Positions 6,933-14,967 of a stretch of DNA of 17,896 bases are shown here, piece after piece. The notes below the pieces were generated by a model. It searched no databases, was not told where the DNA came from, and saw only the letters and a list, made by a program, of their open reading frames with translations. The first letter of the stretch is position 1; each line of letters starts with the position of its first letter. The position numbers were made by a program, and so were the translations under genes. Origin of the DNA: DASZIT01 sp035948855 (GTDB lineage: Bacteria > Actinomycetota > Acidimicrobiia > Acidimicrobiales > RAAP-2); contig DASZIT010000012.1 in the NCBI GenBank assembly GCA_035948855.1, positions 1 through 17,896 on the forward strand. The letters are read 5' to 3'.

Positions 6933-9900
6933 ATGATCGGACCAAGACGACGATTCCTACGGCGGTGGGAGAACTGGGGACTGCGGACCAAGGGCCTCGC
7001 CGTCGTGGCCGTGCCCCTGGCGGCCTTGGCCCTGGCCGGCACGCTCTTCGCCGGCTTTCAGCAAGTGGACAAACAGGCGGACCAAAGGGTTGACCAGAGC
7101 ACTGCCGTGCGCTCGGCGATTCAGAGCGTCACCGTCGACCTCGTCAACGCGGAAACCGGTGTGCGGGGCTTCCTCCTTACCCACGAAGCCTCGTTCCTCC
7201 AGCCCTTCGACGCAGCCCAGGCGAGCACGGACAGTGACATAGCTGAGCTGGTCAACTTGGTGAAGGACGATCCCAGCGAGACGCGCCGTGCCCAGCAGCT
7301 GCAGTCGCTGGCCGCTGTCCGCCTGGGCCACCTGCAGGCGCTCCTGGGCGCCTCGGTGCCGGCTTCAGCCGAACTCGGACTCCTGGATCAGAGCAAAACG
7401 TCAATGGACGCGGTGCGAGCCGAGCTGACCGAAATGGACCGCGTCGAGGCGGGGTTGCAGGCGGCCCGCACGGCCGATGCCAACCGCATCGCCACCTGGT
7501 TCAACGTGGCCATTGGCGTCGCAATCAGCCTCGGCCTGGCCGGCGGCGTCGCCGCCTCTCTGCTCTTCGGCATCAGCGTCTCCCGGCGGGTGAGGCGGCT
7601 CCAGGAGAACGCCGATCGCCTCCAGGACGAGATCCCCCTCACTGATCTGCCATCCGGAAAGGACGAAGTTGGCCGGCTGGGCGCAGCCTTGGGAAACGCC
7701 AGCGTGCTGCTCACCGAGAAGAGCCGCGGCTTGCGTGACGCGCAGGACTTTCTCGATCACCTGATCACCGCCAGCCCCGTTGTCGTGCTCCGGGTATCGC
7801 CGGAGCACGAGGGCACCGAAGACTGGCGAGCCATGTACGTCAGCGCCAACGCCGAACGGATCTTCGGTTACTCCCCCGAGGAGGTCGTCGCCGATCGAAA
7901 TCTCTTGTCCCTGCTTCACCCTGACGATCGTCAGCGGTTGGAAGAAGCCTTCGTAGCCGCGATGCTCGACAACGGGGCCGATCTCGAATTCCGCCTTCTC
8001 CACCACGCCGGCGACTACCGCTGGGTGTATGCCACCTTGCACAATGAGCCGTCCGAATCGGGCCCCCCCGCCATGCTTGCCTATCTGACCGACGTGACGG
8101 AACGCAAGGCGATGGAAGCGGACCTGGTCGCCGCCCGCCGGGGTGCCCTCGAGGCCGCCCGGATCAAGTCCGAATTCTTGGCCAACATGAGCCACGAGAT
8201 CCGCACTCCCCTTAATGGGGTCATCGGGATGACCGGTCTATTGCTCGACACCCCCCTCACTCTCGAGCAGCGCGAATACGCCGAGACCGCCCGAACCTCG
8301 GGCGAGGCGTTGCTCACCGTCATCAACGACATCCTCGACTTCTCCAAGATGGAGGCGGGAAAGATGCAGATCGAGACGCTCGACTTCGAATTGCGGACAG
8401 TCGTGGAGGAGGGAGCCGACCTGTTGGGCGAACAAGCCCATGCCAAGGGTCTCGAGTTGGCCACCCTCATCGACCACGACGTTCCCTCCGACGTGTCGGG
8501 CGACCCGGGCCGGTTGCGCCAGATTCTCCTGAATCTGGTCAGCAACGCGGTGAAGTTCACCAAGGTGGGCGAGGTGGTGGTCCATGTCAGTCTCGACGGC
8601 ACCGAGCCCGAGGAACCCAGCCTGGTCCGCTTCGAGGTGACCGACTCCGGGATGGGCATGGGCCCCGAAGACCAGGCCCGGCTGTTCCAGAGCTTCTCCC
8701 AAGTCGACGCGTCCACCTCTCGGAGATTCGGCGGCACCGGTCTGGGCCTGGCCATCTGCCGTCAGTTGGTCGAACTCATGGGCGGGCGCATCGGGGTCCG
8801 GAGCCAGCCCGGGCGTGGCTCGACCTTCTGGTTCGTCCTTCCCCTCCCGCCGGCTGCGCCCGGCCCACGCCTGGCACTGGGGAGTCCCAACCTCAAGGGC
8901 GTCCGGGTATTGGCGGTGGACGACAACGACACCAACCGCACCATCCTGGAGCAGAGCCTGCAGGGGTGGGGAATGGTGCCGGCGACAGCCAACGGCGGTG
9001 ACCGGGCCCTGGTCATGCTCCGGGACGCGGCGGAGCGAGGGGAGCCTTATGCCCTGGTGATATTGGATTACCACATGCCGGGGATGGACGGCCTGGAACT
9101 CGCCCGGGCCATCCGGGCCGATGCTTCCCTGGCCGGCGTCAAACTGGTGCTGCTGACCTCGTCAGGTCGCTCTGACCATGCCCAGACCGTTCGGCAAGCC
9201 GATATCGACGCCTTTTTGACCAAGCCGATCCGCCAGTCCGCTCTCCACGATGCCCTGACCACCGCGATGGGCATGCCGGAGAGTGCTCCCCACCGGACGG
9301 TGCTGACCGCCTACAGCATTGCCGAGGCCCGGGCCAAGCACCGCCCCCGCCTCCTGGTGGTGGAGGACAATCCGGTGAGTCAGAAGGTCGCCGCCCGGAA
9401 CCTGGAAAAGCTGGGTTACCGGGTGGACGTGGCCGCCAACGGGGCCGAGGCCCTCGAAGCCGTGCACCGCCGGGCCTATGCGGTCGTCCTCATGGACTGC
9501 CAGATGCCGGAGATGGATGGCTACGCGGCGACAGCAGAGATCCGTCGCCAGGAAGCCGGGGGGGCACGCCTTCCCGTCATCGCCTTGACGGCGGGAGCCA
9601 TGAGCGAAGACGAAGAGCGGGCGCGGGCGGCGGGCATGGACGATTACCTGGCCAAACCCCTGAAAGTCGAAGACTTGGCAGCAGTACTCGAGCGGTGGGC
9701 ACCGATCCGCGACCTGATCCCGGCGGACACCGTCGCCGCCGGCCCACCGGTTCCGTTCGAAGGCCCGGGCATCATCGGTCAGGCGGACGACAACGGGCCT
9801 GACCTTGACCAAGCCATCATCGTCGGCCTACGCGACCTCGGGGGGTCGGCTCTGCTCGATGACCTCGTCTTGTTGTTCCGCGACGACGTCGACCGCTATC

Positions 9901-10157
9901 TCGACGTGTTCGATCATGCCCTCACCGACCACGACCCGGGGGCCCTCCGACAGGCCTCCCACTCCTTCAAGAGCAGCAGCGGCAACCTGGGTGCCACCCG
10001 CCTCGCCGCGGTCGCGGCACAGATCGAGGAGCTGGGGGTGACCGGGGACCTCGACGGAGCCCGGGCCCTCCAACCTGCGCTCGCCTCGCTCTGCAGTCGG
10101 GCTCTCGTCGCGCTGTCCGACGAGACGACAACGTCGCTGTCCGCGCCCGGGAGCTGA
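6933..10157 (+). CDS. Hybrid sensor histidine kinase with CHASE3-like sensor, PAS, two receivers and HPt
   Basis: From ATG 6933 the protein has 1,074 residues. Two membrane helices (about 21-43 and 189-214) flank an extracytoplasmic helical domain with VNAETGVRGFLLTHEASFLQPF, a CHASE3 signature. Then follow HAMP (about 212-265), PAS (272-392), HisKA with phospho-His421 in MSHEIRTPLNG, and HATPase with Asn538 (N box), Asp571 (DSGMGMG) and FGGTGLGL (599-606). Receiver 1 has acceptor Asp712 in LDYHMPGMDG, receiver 2 Asp855 in MDCQMPEMDG, and the C-terminal HPt carries His1010 in ASHSFKSSSGNLGA. All phosphotransfer residues are present, so a full His-Asp-His relay is possible. AAGGGA at 6918-6923 is a good ribosome site for 6933; a TTG at 6840 lacks one. 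The 135 bases before it contain nothing else convincing. No response regulator is adjacent. Confidence 0.93.
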   Translation: MIGPRRRFLRRWENWGLRTKGLAVVAVPLAALALAGTLFAGFQQVDKQADQRVDQSTAVRSAIQSVTVDLVNAETGVRGFLLTHEASFLQPFDAAQASTDSDIAELVNLVKDDPSETRRAQQLQSLAAVRLGHLQALLGASVPASAELGLLDQSKTSMDAVRAELTEMDRVEAGLQAARTADANRIATWFNVAIGVAISLGLAGGVAASLLFGISVSRRVRRLQENADRLQDEIPLTDLPSGKDEVGRLGAALGNASVLLTEKSRGLRDAQDFLDHLITASPVVVLRVSPEHEGTEDWRAMYVSANAERIFGYSPEEVVADRNLLSLLHPDDRQRLEEAFVAAMLDNGADLEFRLLHHAGDYRWVYATLHNEPSESGPPAMLAYLTDVTERKAMEADLVAARRGALEAARIKSEFLANMSHEIRTPLNGVIGMTGLLLDTPLTLEQREYAETARTSGEALLTVINDILDFSKMEAGKMQIETLDFELRTVVEEGADLLGEQAHAKGLELATLIDHDVPSDVSGDPGRLRQILLNLVSNAVKFTKVGEVVVHVSLDGTEPEEPSLVRFEVTDSGMGMGPEDQARLFQSFSQVDASTSRRFGGTGLGLAICRQLVELMGGRIGVRSQPGRGSTFWFVLPLPPAAPGPRLALGSPNLKGVRVLAVDDNDTNRTILEQSLQGWGMVPATANGGDRALVMLRDAAERGEPYALVILDYHMPGMDGLELARAIRADASLAGVKLVLLTSSGRSDHAQTVRQADIDAFLTKPIRQSALHDALTTAMGMPESAPHRTVLTAYSIAEARAKHRPRLLVVEDNPVSQKVAARNLEKLGYRVDVAANGAEALEAVHRRAYAVVLMDCQMPEMDGYAATAEIRRQEAGGARLPVIALTAGAMSEDEERARAAGMDDYLAKPLKVEDLAAVLERWAPIRDLIPADTVAAGPPVPFEGPGIIGQADDNGPDLDQAIIVGLRDLGGSALLDDLVLLFRDDVDRYLDVFDHALTDHDPGALRQASHSFKSSSGNLGATRLAAVAAQIEELGVTGDLDGARALQPALASLCSRALVALSDETTTSLSAPGS

Positions 10158-10203
10158 ATCGGCTTCGCCCGGCGAGCGACAGCGGGCCGCTTTCAGGCTC
10201 CGA

Positions 10204-11592
10204 TCAGATCCGGGCCATGTTGTCGAAGCGGGCGTACTGACCGATGAAGGCCAGGCGGGTGACGCCGGTGGGACCGTTACGGTGTTTGGCCACGATGATC
10301 TCGGCCATCCCCTGATTCTCGTTCGAATCCGGGTTGTAGATCTCGTCGCGGTAGAGGAACAGCACCACGTCGGAGTCCTGCTCGATCGAACCGGATTCCC
10401 GGAGGTCGGCGAGCATCGGGCGCTTGTCCTGACGGGCTTCCAGGTTCCGGGACAACTGGGAGAGGGCGACCACCGGCACCTCGAGCTCGCGGGCCAGGAT
10501 CTTCAGTCCCCGGCTAATCTCCGACACTTCGACCTGGCGGTTCTCCGCCCCGTGCCGGCCGGTCATCAGTTGGAGGTAGTCGACGACCACCAGACCCAGC
10601 CCCTCCCGGCTCTTCAGGCGCCGGGCCCGGGCCCGGATGTCCATCACGGTGAGGTTCGGATTGTCGTCGATGAAGATCGGGGCCTCGCTCATCCGGCTGA
10701 TGGCATTGCCGATCTTCGTCCAGTCGGCGTCGTGGAGCTTGCCCGTCCGCATCCGAGAGGCGTCGACCTTGGCTTCGGAGCAGAGCAGGCGCTGGGTCAG
10801 CTCCATGTGGCTCATCTCCAGCGAGAAGAGGAGCACCGGCTTGTTGAGCTTGATGCCGGCGTTGGCCACCATCCCCAAGGCGAAGCTGGTCTTCCCCATG
10901 GCCGGACGGGCTCCGACCACGATGAGGTTGGAGGGTTGTAATCCGGCCAACTGCTCGTCCAGATCGGTGTAGCCGGTGGCCAGGCCGGTGATGGCCTCGC
11001 CCCGGCTGAACAGCACTTCCAGATGGTCGAGGCTCTGCCCGAGCAGATCCTTGAGGGGGGTCATCGAGTCCACCACCCGGCGCTGGGCCACATCGAAGAC
11101 CAGACTCTCCGCCTTATCCAGCACGTGGGAGACGTCCTCGGGGAGGCTGTAGCCCAGCTCGGTGATCTCTCCGGCCACCGACACCAACCGGCGGAGCAGG
11201 GCGTGCTCCTCGATGATCTTGGCGTAGTGCTCGGCGTTGCCGATCGACGGGGTGTTGGCTTGCAGCGAAACGAACACCGAGGGGTCGCCGATGCTCTCGA
11301 GCAGGCCCCGGCGCCGGAGTTCCTCGGTGACCGTCACCCAGTCGGCCGGCTCCCCCTGGCTGTAGAGCGAGGTGATGGCCGAGAAGATGTGGCCGTGGGA
11401 CTGCTTGTAGAAATCCTCCGGATTGCAGAACTCCATGGCCGAGGAGATGGCGTCGCGGGACAAGAGCATGGCTCCCAGCAGCGACTCTTCGGCTTCGAGG
11501 TTGTGAGGAGGGATCCGGCCTGCGGGTCCACCCCGGCTGCTCGGAGAGGAGATGAGCCCGCGCGGGCGGATGTCGTCGAATGCCTGAACCAT
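10204..11592 (-). CDS. dnaB: Replicative DNA helicase DnaB
   Basis: The 462-residue protein is full length for bacterial DnaB, the hexameric 5'-3' helicase that unwinds the replication fork and recruits primase. The N-terminal domain starts at PPHNLEAEESLLGAMLLS (28-45). The RecA-like C-terminal domain has Walker A VGARPAMGKTSFALG (226-240), the H1a-like LLFSLEMSH (254-262), Walker B LVVVDYLQLMTG (334-345), and the H3/H4 segments VVALSQLSRNLEARQDKRP and LRESGSIEQDSDVVLFLYRDE. Some actinobacterial dnaB genes carry an intein; this one has none. The ATG at 11592 lacks a strong ribosome site (weak AGGG about ten bases upstream). Compared with Mycobacterium tuberculosis it keeps its place downstream of rplI, but a 331-bp spacer suggests its own promoter or leader. 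Confidence 0.97.
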   Translation of the reverse strand: MVQAFDDIRPRGLISSPSSRGGPAGRIPPHNLEAEESLLGAMLLSRDAISSAMEFCNPEDFYKQSHGHIFSAITSLYSQGEPADWVTVTEELRRRGLLESIGDPSVFVSLQANTPSIGNAEHYAKIIEEHALLRRLVSVAGEITELGYSLPEDVSHVLDKAESLVFDVAQRRVVDSMTPLKDLLGQSLDHLEVLFSRGEAITGLATGYTDLDEQLAGLQPSNLIVVGARPAMGKTSFALGMVANAGIKLNKPVLLFSLEMSHMELTQRLLCSEAKVDASRMRTGKLHDADWTKIGNAISRMSEAPIFIDDNPNLTVMDIRARARRLKSREGLGLVVVDYLQLMTGRHGAENRQVEVSEISRGLKILARELEVPVVALSQLSRNLEARQDKRPMLADLRESGSIEQDSDVVLFLYRDEIYNPDSNENQGMAEIIVAKHRNGPTGVTRLAFIGQYARFDNMARI

Positions 11593-11923
11593 GGTGCTCT
11601 AACCCTGACTGGTCATGCCTGTGGACGTCGAGAGCGTCTTCCTGCGGATATCAGGCGCCAGGACTGTGGAGCAACAGTGGACAGGTTCCCGAAGATGGGG
11701 ACATCTTTTGATCATCTTCCGATGATCTCGGGGGGGTGTGACACCCGGCGTGTCGGGGGGATCGCTAGGAGCGGGCAACTGGCGCGCACAACGGCCGCTG
11801 GAGCCGAACACCTTCACCGTGCGCGCCGCCTCCACGAAGGAATCTTAGTGACGCCCGCGCGGTGAACGAGGGATCCCAGCCACGATGTGCACGGCCGATC
11901 GACAACAACATCGACCGCCGGGA
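11593..11923 (-). promoter_or_regulatory. dnaB upstream spacer with clustered inverted repeats
   Basis: The 331 bases between rplI and dnaB hold no recognisable gene. Four perfect dyads lie within 65 bases: AAGATG-GGGA-CATCTT (11692-11707), GATCATC-TTCC-GATGATC (11710-11727), GGGTGT-G-ACACCC (11734-11746) and GACAC-CCGGC-GTGTC (11740-11754), the last two overlapping so that they exclude each other. No T-tract follows any of them in the direction of dnaB, so they do not look like a simple terminator. TAAGAT on the minus strand (11842-11847) is a possible -10; six bases on lies GTG 11835, opening a 78-codon frame that stops seven bases before dnaB. The codon use of that frame is unlike its neighbours, so I do not call it a gene. 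Confidence 0.45.
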
Positions 11924-12382
11924 TCAGGTGCTGGCTGAAACCTCGAGGGTCAACTCGAAGACGACGCCGCCGAGCAGCTCGACCCGGACGTTGTGGGTAC
12001 CGACGGTCTTGATCGGTTCGCTGAGCACCAGATTCCTCCGGTCGACCACCGCACCGGTCTGGGCCTCGACGGCCTTCACGATGTCGGCAGTGGAAACCGA
12101 ACCGAAGAGCTTGCCGCCGGGTCCGGACCTGGCGGGCAGCACAATGCTGTTGCCGACCAGGGTGCGGGCCACCGTCTCCGACGACTCACGGTCCCGGGCG
12201 TCCCGCAGATCGCGCGATTTCCTCATGGCCGCCGCCTGACCCTCGGTGCCGGCCGAGGCGGCGATGGCCTTGCCTGACGGGAACAGGTGGTTGCGGGCGA
12301 ACCCACCGGACACGTCGATGATGTCGCCGCGCTTTCCCACCCCGTCGACGTCACTCCGCAACAGGACTTTGACGTTGGCCAT
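11924..12382 (-). CDS. rplI: 50S ribosomal protein L9
   Basis: At 152 residues this is a normal-length L9, which binds 23S rRNA through its N-terminal domain and projects from the L1 side of the large subunit. The N-terminal signature KVLLRSDVDGVGKRGDIIDVSGGFARNHLFPSGKA is very clear, then comes the connecting helix (AAAMRKSRDLRDARDRES) and the C-terminal domain (GKLFGSVSTADIVKAVEAQTG). The ATG at 12382 was chosen because the family begins MANVKV; an upstream in-frame start at 12466 would run back through the end of rpsR with no homology. It begins one base after the rpsR stop, so the genes are tightly coupled. Confidence 0.97.
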   Translation of the reverse strand: MANVKVLLRSDVDGVGKRGDIIDVSGGFARNHLFPSGKAIAASAGTEGQAAAMRKSRDLRDARDRESSETVARTLVGNSIVLPARSGPGGKLFGSVSTADIVKAVEAQTGAVVDRRNLVLSEPIKTVGTHNVRVELLGGVVFELTLEVSAST

Positions 12383-12383
12383 C

Positions 12384-12947
12384 TCAGGCCTCGCCTTCCG
12401 GGCTGACAGGCTCGGCTTCGGCCTCGGGGGCCACGGCAGTGCCATTGCCGGCGACGGCGTCGTCATCGACGCCCGCTTCGATCACCACATCATCGACCGG
12501 GGCCCCGAAGGCGACCTCGTCGGTGATGTCAGCCACGGCCGCCAGGGTCCCTTGGGTGTCGTCGGAATCGGAGCGGGGCCGACCCCGGCCCTGTCCGCCC
12601 CCGTAGCCGCCGCCTCCGTCGCGATCCCGGCCCCGGCCGCCGCGCCCACCCGGGCGCTCGGTGGTGGTCCGCTGGGTGTAGGGCAGCAGTACCAGCTCAC
12701 GGGCGGTTTTGATGGCGAGGGCGATGTCGCGCTGGTGTTGGGCGCAGTTACCCGACACCCGGCGAGCCCGGATCTTTCCGCGGTCGCTCATGTACTTGCG
12801 GAGCATGTTGACGTCCTTGTAGTCAACCCACTCGATGCGGTCCTTGCAGATGGCGCACGGCTTCTTCTTGATGCGACGCCCGGTGTCCTTGGGGGCCCGG
12901 CGGGTGTTGCTGTTGCTACTGCTTCCACGATCGTTATTACGCGGCAT
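12384..12947 (-). CDS. rpsR: 30S ribosomal protein S18 with long C-terminal extension
   Basis: Residues about 25-92 are a standard zinc-type S18: CAICKDRIEWVDYKDVNMLRKYMSDRGKI, then GNCAQHQRDIALAIKTARELVLLPY, with Cys31, Cys34, Cys68 and His71 as likely zinc ligands. S18 binds the small-subunit platform as a partner of S6. Family members usually stop soon after the LLPY segment at 75-95 residues, whereas this one continues to 187. The extension is first Gly/Arg-rich (RPGGRGGRGRDRDGGGGYGG, about 98-117, and on to 125) and then acidic with many Asp, Glu and Ala (about 126-187). The reading frame is open with no internal stop, and the stop lies one base from the rplI start, so the tail is not an obvious frameshift. 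It follows ssb after two bases. Confidence 0.95.
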   Translation of the reverse strand: MPRNNDRGSSSNSNTRRAPKDTGRRIKKKPCAICKDRIEWVDYKDVNMLRKYMSDRGKIRARRVSGNCAQHQRDIALAIKTARELVLLPYTQRTTTERPGGRGGRGRDRDGGGGYGGGQGRGRPRSDSDDTQGTLAAVADITDEVAFGAPVDDVVIEAGVDDDAVAGNGTAVAPEAEAEPVSPEGEA

Positions 12948-12949
12948 GG

Positions 12950-13450
12950 TTAGAAGGGCTCCTCGCTGTATCCGTAACCGGCGTCACCGGTGTTGGCGCC
13001 GCCCGACGGTGCCGAACCACGGCCGCCACCCTCGGGGGCACCGCCGCCCCCGCCTTGGCCGCCCTGCCCGCCCTGGCTGGGTCCGCGACGCTCGTTCTTG
13101 GTGATCTGTGCCGTCGCCCACCGGATGCTGGGGCCGATCTCGTCGGCTACCACCTCCACCTTCGACCGCTTGTCGCCGTCGGGGGTCTCCCAGCTGCGCT
13201 GCTCGAGACGCCCGGTGACGATCACCCGGGAACCACGGGTCAGGCTCTCGGCGACGTTCTCGGCCATCTCGCGCCAACACACGATGTCGAAGAACGAGGT
13301 GGCCTCTTCCCACTCCTGGGTTTGGCGATTCTGCCAACGCCGGTTGACGGCCAACCCGAAGCTGGCGGTGGCCTGACCGGTATTGGTGAACCGGAGTTCG
13401 GGATCGCGGGTGATGTTGCCCACCAGAGACACGGTGTTTCCATTTGCCAT
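12950..13450 (-). CDS. ssb: Single-stranded DNA-binding protein
   Basis: This 166-residue SSB has the OB fold in residues 1 to about 112 (VSLVGNITRDPELRFTNTG, VNRRWQNRQTQEWEEATSFFDIVCWREMAENVAESLTRGSRVIVTGRLEQRSWE). A flexible Gly-rich tail follows and ends in the acidic-hydrophobic tip EEPF, which recruits replication and repair partners. It protects single-stranded DNA at forks and during repair. GGAGGG (plus-strand 13458-13463) lies seven bases before the ATG, a strong ribosome site. It starts three bases after rpsF and ends two bases before rpsR, all co-directional, so it is expressed from the rpsF operon. Confidence 0.97.
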   Translation of the reverse strand: MANGNTVSLVGNITRDPELRFTNTGQATASFGLAVNRRWQNRQTQEWEEATSFFDIVCWREMAENVAESLTRGSRVIVTGRLEQRSWETPDGDKRSKVEVVADEIGPSIRWATAQITKNERRGPSQGGQGGQGGGGGAPEGGGRGSAPSGGANTGDAGYGYSEEPF

Positions 13451-13453
13451 TGC

Positions 13454-13801
13454 TCAACCCTCCTTGGACGACGCGGCGGCAACCGCGGCGCGTTCGGCCC
13501 GCCGGCCGGCCACCTTGTCGGGCAACCGCATGACTTTGTGGCGGATGACCTCATCGGCCAGGACCAGGATCCGTTCCATGTCGGCCACTGCCGGAGGCTC
13601 CGCGGTCAACTCGATAACCACGTAGTAGCCCTCGCGCTTGTGATCGACCTCGTAGGCGAAGGTGCGCTTGCCCCACCGTTCGACCCGCCCGGAGGTGCCA
13701 CCCTTGGCCTTCAGGGCACCGAGTGCTCGGTCCAGCACTCCATTCACCGAGGCCTCATCGGCCGCGGCATCAAAAATAACCATTGCTTCGTATGGCCGCA
13801 T
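13454..13801 (-). CDS. rpsF: 30S ribosomal protein S6
   Basis: From ATG 13801 this is a 115-residue S6, including a short Ala/Arg-rich C-terminal tail. MRPYEAMVIFDAAADEASVN, the KGGTSGRVERWGKRTFAYEVDHKREGYYVVIELTAEPPAVADMERILVLADEVIRHKVMRL core and the length are all typical. S6 binds the 16S rRNA platform as a heterodimer with S18, encoded two genes downstream. The start is fixed by an excellent Shine-Dalgarno, AGGGAGGTGA (plus-strand 13809-13818), seven bases upstream; a start at 13852 would run through the leader hairpins. It is the first gene of the rpsF-ssb-rpsR-rplI cluster. Confidence 0.97.
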   Translation of the reverse strand: MRPYEAMVIFDAAADEASVNGVLDRALGALKAKGGTSGRVERWGKRTFAYEVDHKREGYYVVIELTAEPPAVADMERILVLADEVIRHKVMRLPDKVAGRRAERAAVAAASSKEG

Positions 13802-13924
13802 CAGCGGCTCACCTCCCTCTGGATCGGGTGCTGGACACCCGAGCCCCAGCAATTGGGGCAGGTCGGAACTGAACTGGAACTGGTAGCCACGCCTTGGACG
13901 TGGCTGAACAACCAGATCACTCTA
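13802..13924 (-). promoter_or_regulatory. rpsF operon promoter and structured leader, candidate S6:S18 autoregulatory RNA
   Basis: Read leftward, TAGAGT (plus-strand 13919-13924) is a candidate -10; the -35 is weak. The transcript would carry a leader of about 110 bases with three perfect stems: AGCCACG pairing CGTGGCT around a 7-base loop (13885-13905), CCCCA pairing TGGGG around five bases (13844-13858) and CGGGTG pairing CACCCG around five bases (13825-13841), close to the ribosome site. In other bacteria the S6:S18 complex binds a CCG-containing structure in the rpsF leader and represses the operon; the CACCCGA segment here could be that site. Confidence 0.5.
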
Positions 13925-13969
13925 GCCGGTGGGTAGTGGTCCACCTCCCCAGCCGGCTGGCCCGGTCGC

Positions 13970-14797
13970 CTAGTGGTACATCTCGGCATCGGAGGGGAAG
14001 ACCCCGGATCGGACATCGGCGGCGTACGCGGCGATGGCGTCGGTGGCCGCGGTGGCCAGTTCCGCGTAGCGCCGGACGAACTTGGGGGTGGTGGCGTTCA
14101 GACCCAGGAGGTCGTGGAAAACGAGGACCTGGCCGTCGCAACCGGCTCCCGCCCCGATCCCGATGGTGGGGATGTCGAGCTGCTGGGTGATGGTCGCCCC
14201 CAGACCCTCGGGGACCCCTTCGAGGACGATGGCGAAGCAGCCGGCGGCGGCGATGGCCTTGGCGTCGGCGGCCAGGGCTTCGGCGGCGGCGTCCCCCTTC
14301 CCCTGGACCCGGTAGCCACCCATGGTGTGCACCGACTGGGGGGTGAGCCCGAGGTGGCCCATCACCGGAATCTCGGCCGACACCAGCGCCTCGATCATCG
14401 GGACCCGTTTGCGGCCCCCTTCCAGCTTCACGGCCTCGGCGCCGGCCCGGATGAGGGCGGCGGCGTTTCTCACGGTGTCGGCGGTGTCGATGTGGTAGCT
14501 CAGCCACGGGAGGTCGCCCACGATCAGAGGCCTCGGCTTGGCCCGTGCCACCGCCGCGGTGTGGTGCACCATGTCGTCGATGGTCACCTGGAGGGTGTCC
14601 TCATATCCCAGGACATTGTTGGCCAACGAGTCCCCCACCAGGATCACGTCCACGCCGGCGGCGTCGGCGACGCGGGCCCCGGGGGCGTCGTAGGCGGTGA
14701 CCATCACGATGGGCTGATGGCCGTCACGGCGCTTGGTGGCGCGAAGGCTGGGAACGGTGATCGGCGCGTGGGCGGGGGCCGTCGGGGTCTCGGGCAT
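13970..14797 (-). CDS. panB: 3-methyl-2-oxobutanoate (ketopantoate) hydroxymethyltransferase
   Basis: This 275-residue TIM-barrel enzyme transfers a hydroxymethyl group from methylenetetrahydrofolate to alpha-ketoisovalerate, the first committed step to pantothenate and coenzyme A. Signatures are VTAYDAPGARVADAAGVDVILVGDSLANNVLGYEDTL (metal-binding Asp56 in GDS), VGDLPW (Asp95), VKLEGG (Glu126), MGHLGLTPQS and VLEGVP (Glu192). These correspond to the E. coli metal ligands Asp45, Asp84 and Glu114 and catalytic Glu181. The start at 14797 is chosen for AGGAGG (plus-strand 14808-14813) ten bases upstream; a GTG at 14860 would add 21 residues without a ribosome site. No other pan genes are present. 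It sits between DUF5318 and rpsF, where Mycobacterium carries ponA1 and other genes. Confidence 0.96.
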   Translation of the reverse strand: MPETPTAPAHAPITVPSLRATKRRDGHQPIVMVTAYDAPGARVADAAGVDVILVGDSLANNVLGYEDTLQVTIDDMVHHTAAVARAKPRPLIVGDLPWLSYHIDTADTVRNAAALIRAGAEAVKLEGGRKRVPMIEALVSAEIPVMGHLGLTPQSVHTMGGYRVQGKGDAAAEALAADAKAIAAAGCFAIVLEGVPEGLGATITQQLDIPTIGIGAGAGCDGQVLVFHDLLGLNATTPKFVRRYAELATAATDAIAAYAADVRSGVFPSDAEMYH

Positions 14798-14900
14798 GGA
14801 TAGTGATCCTCCTGATCGGCCGTCCAGCGCCTTTGGGGCTGCCGGCGGCATGGTCGACACCGGGAAGGTGTCACAGAAGACTGCTGCGCCCTAAAGGTTA
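14798..14900 (-). promoter_or_regulatory. panB leader with candidate promoter and hairpin
   Basis: TAACCT on the minus strand (plus-strand 14895-14900) is a possible -10, giving a leader of about 90 bases. It contains a perfect stem, GACACC pairing GGTGTC around five bases (14856-14872), and ends in the AGGAGG ribosome site. No known riboswitch pattern is recognised. Bases 14901-14967, up to the DUF5318 stop, show nothing further. Confidence 0.35.
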
Positions 14901-14967
14901 GTGGTTGGATGCCACCGAGGTGGGCTGGCGGGGGTTCGGAGGGACAGCGGCGGCGGGGACGGGACGC

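Noticed and set aside
10204..11592. Intein in dnaB
   Set aside because: The helicase domain reads continuously through Walker A, Walker B and the later motifs at normal spacing.
11593..11700. DnaA boxes or an origin upstream of dnaB
   Set aside because: TGTGGA words resemble part of the DnaA box, but no 9-mer matches the consensus closely and there is no adjacent AT-rich unwinding segment.
11599..11835. Possible 78-codon gene just upstream of dnaB, with a TAAGAT box six bases before its GTG
   Set aside because: Only the first few codons look coding, the rest has atypical codon use and runs through the inverted-repeat cluster, and no domain is recognisable. Kept as part of the dnaB upstream region only.
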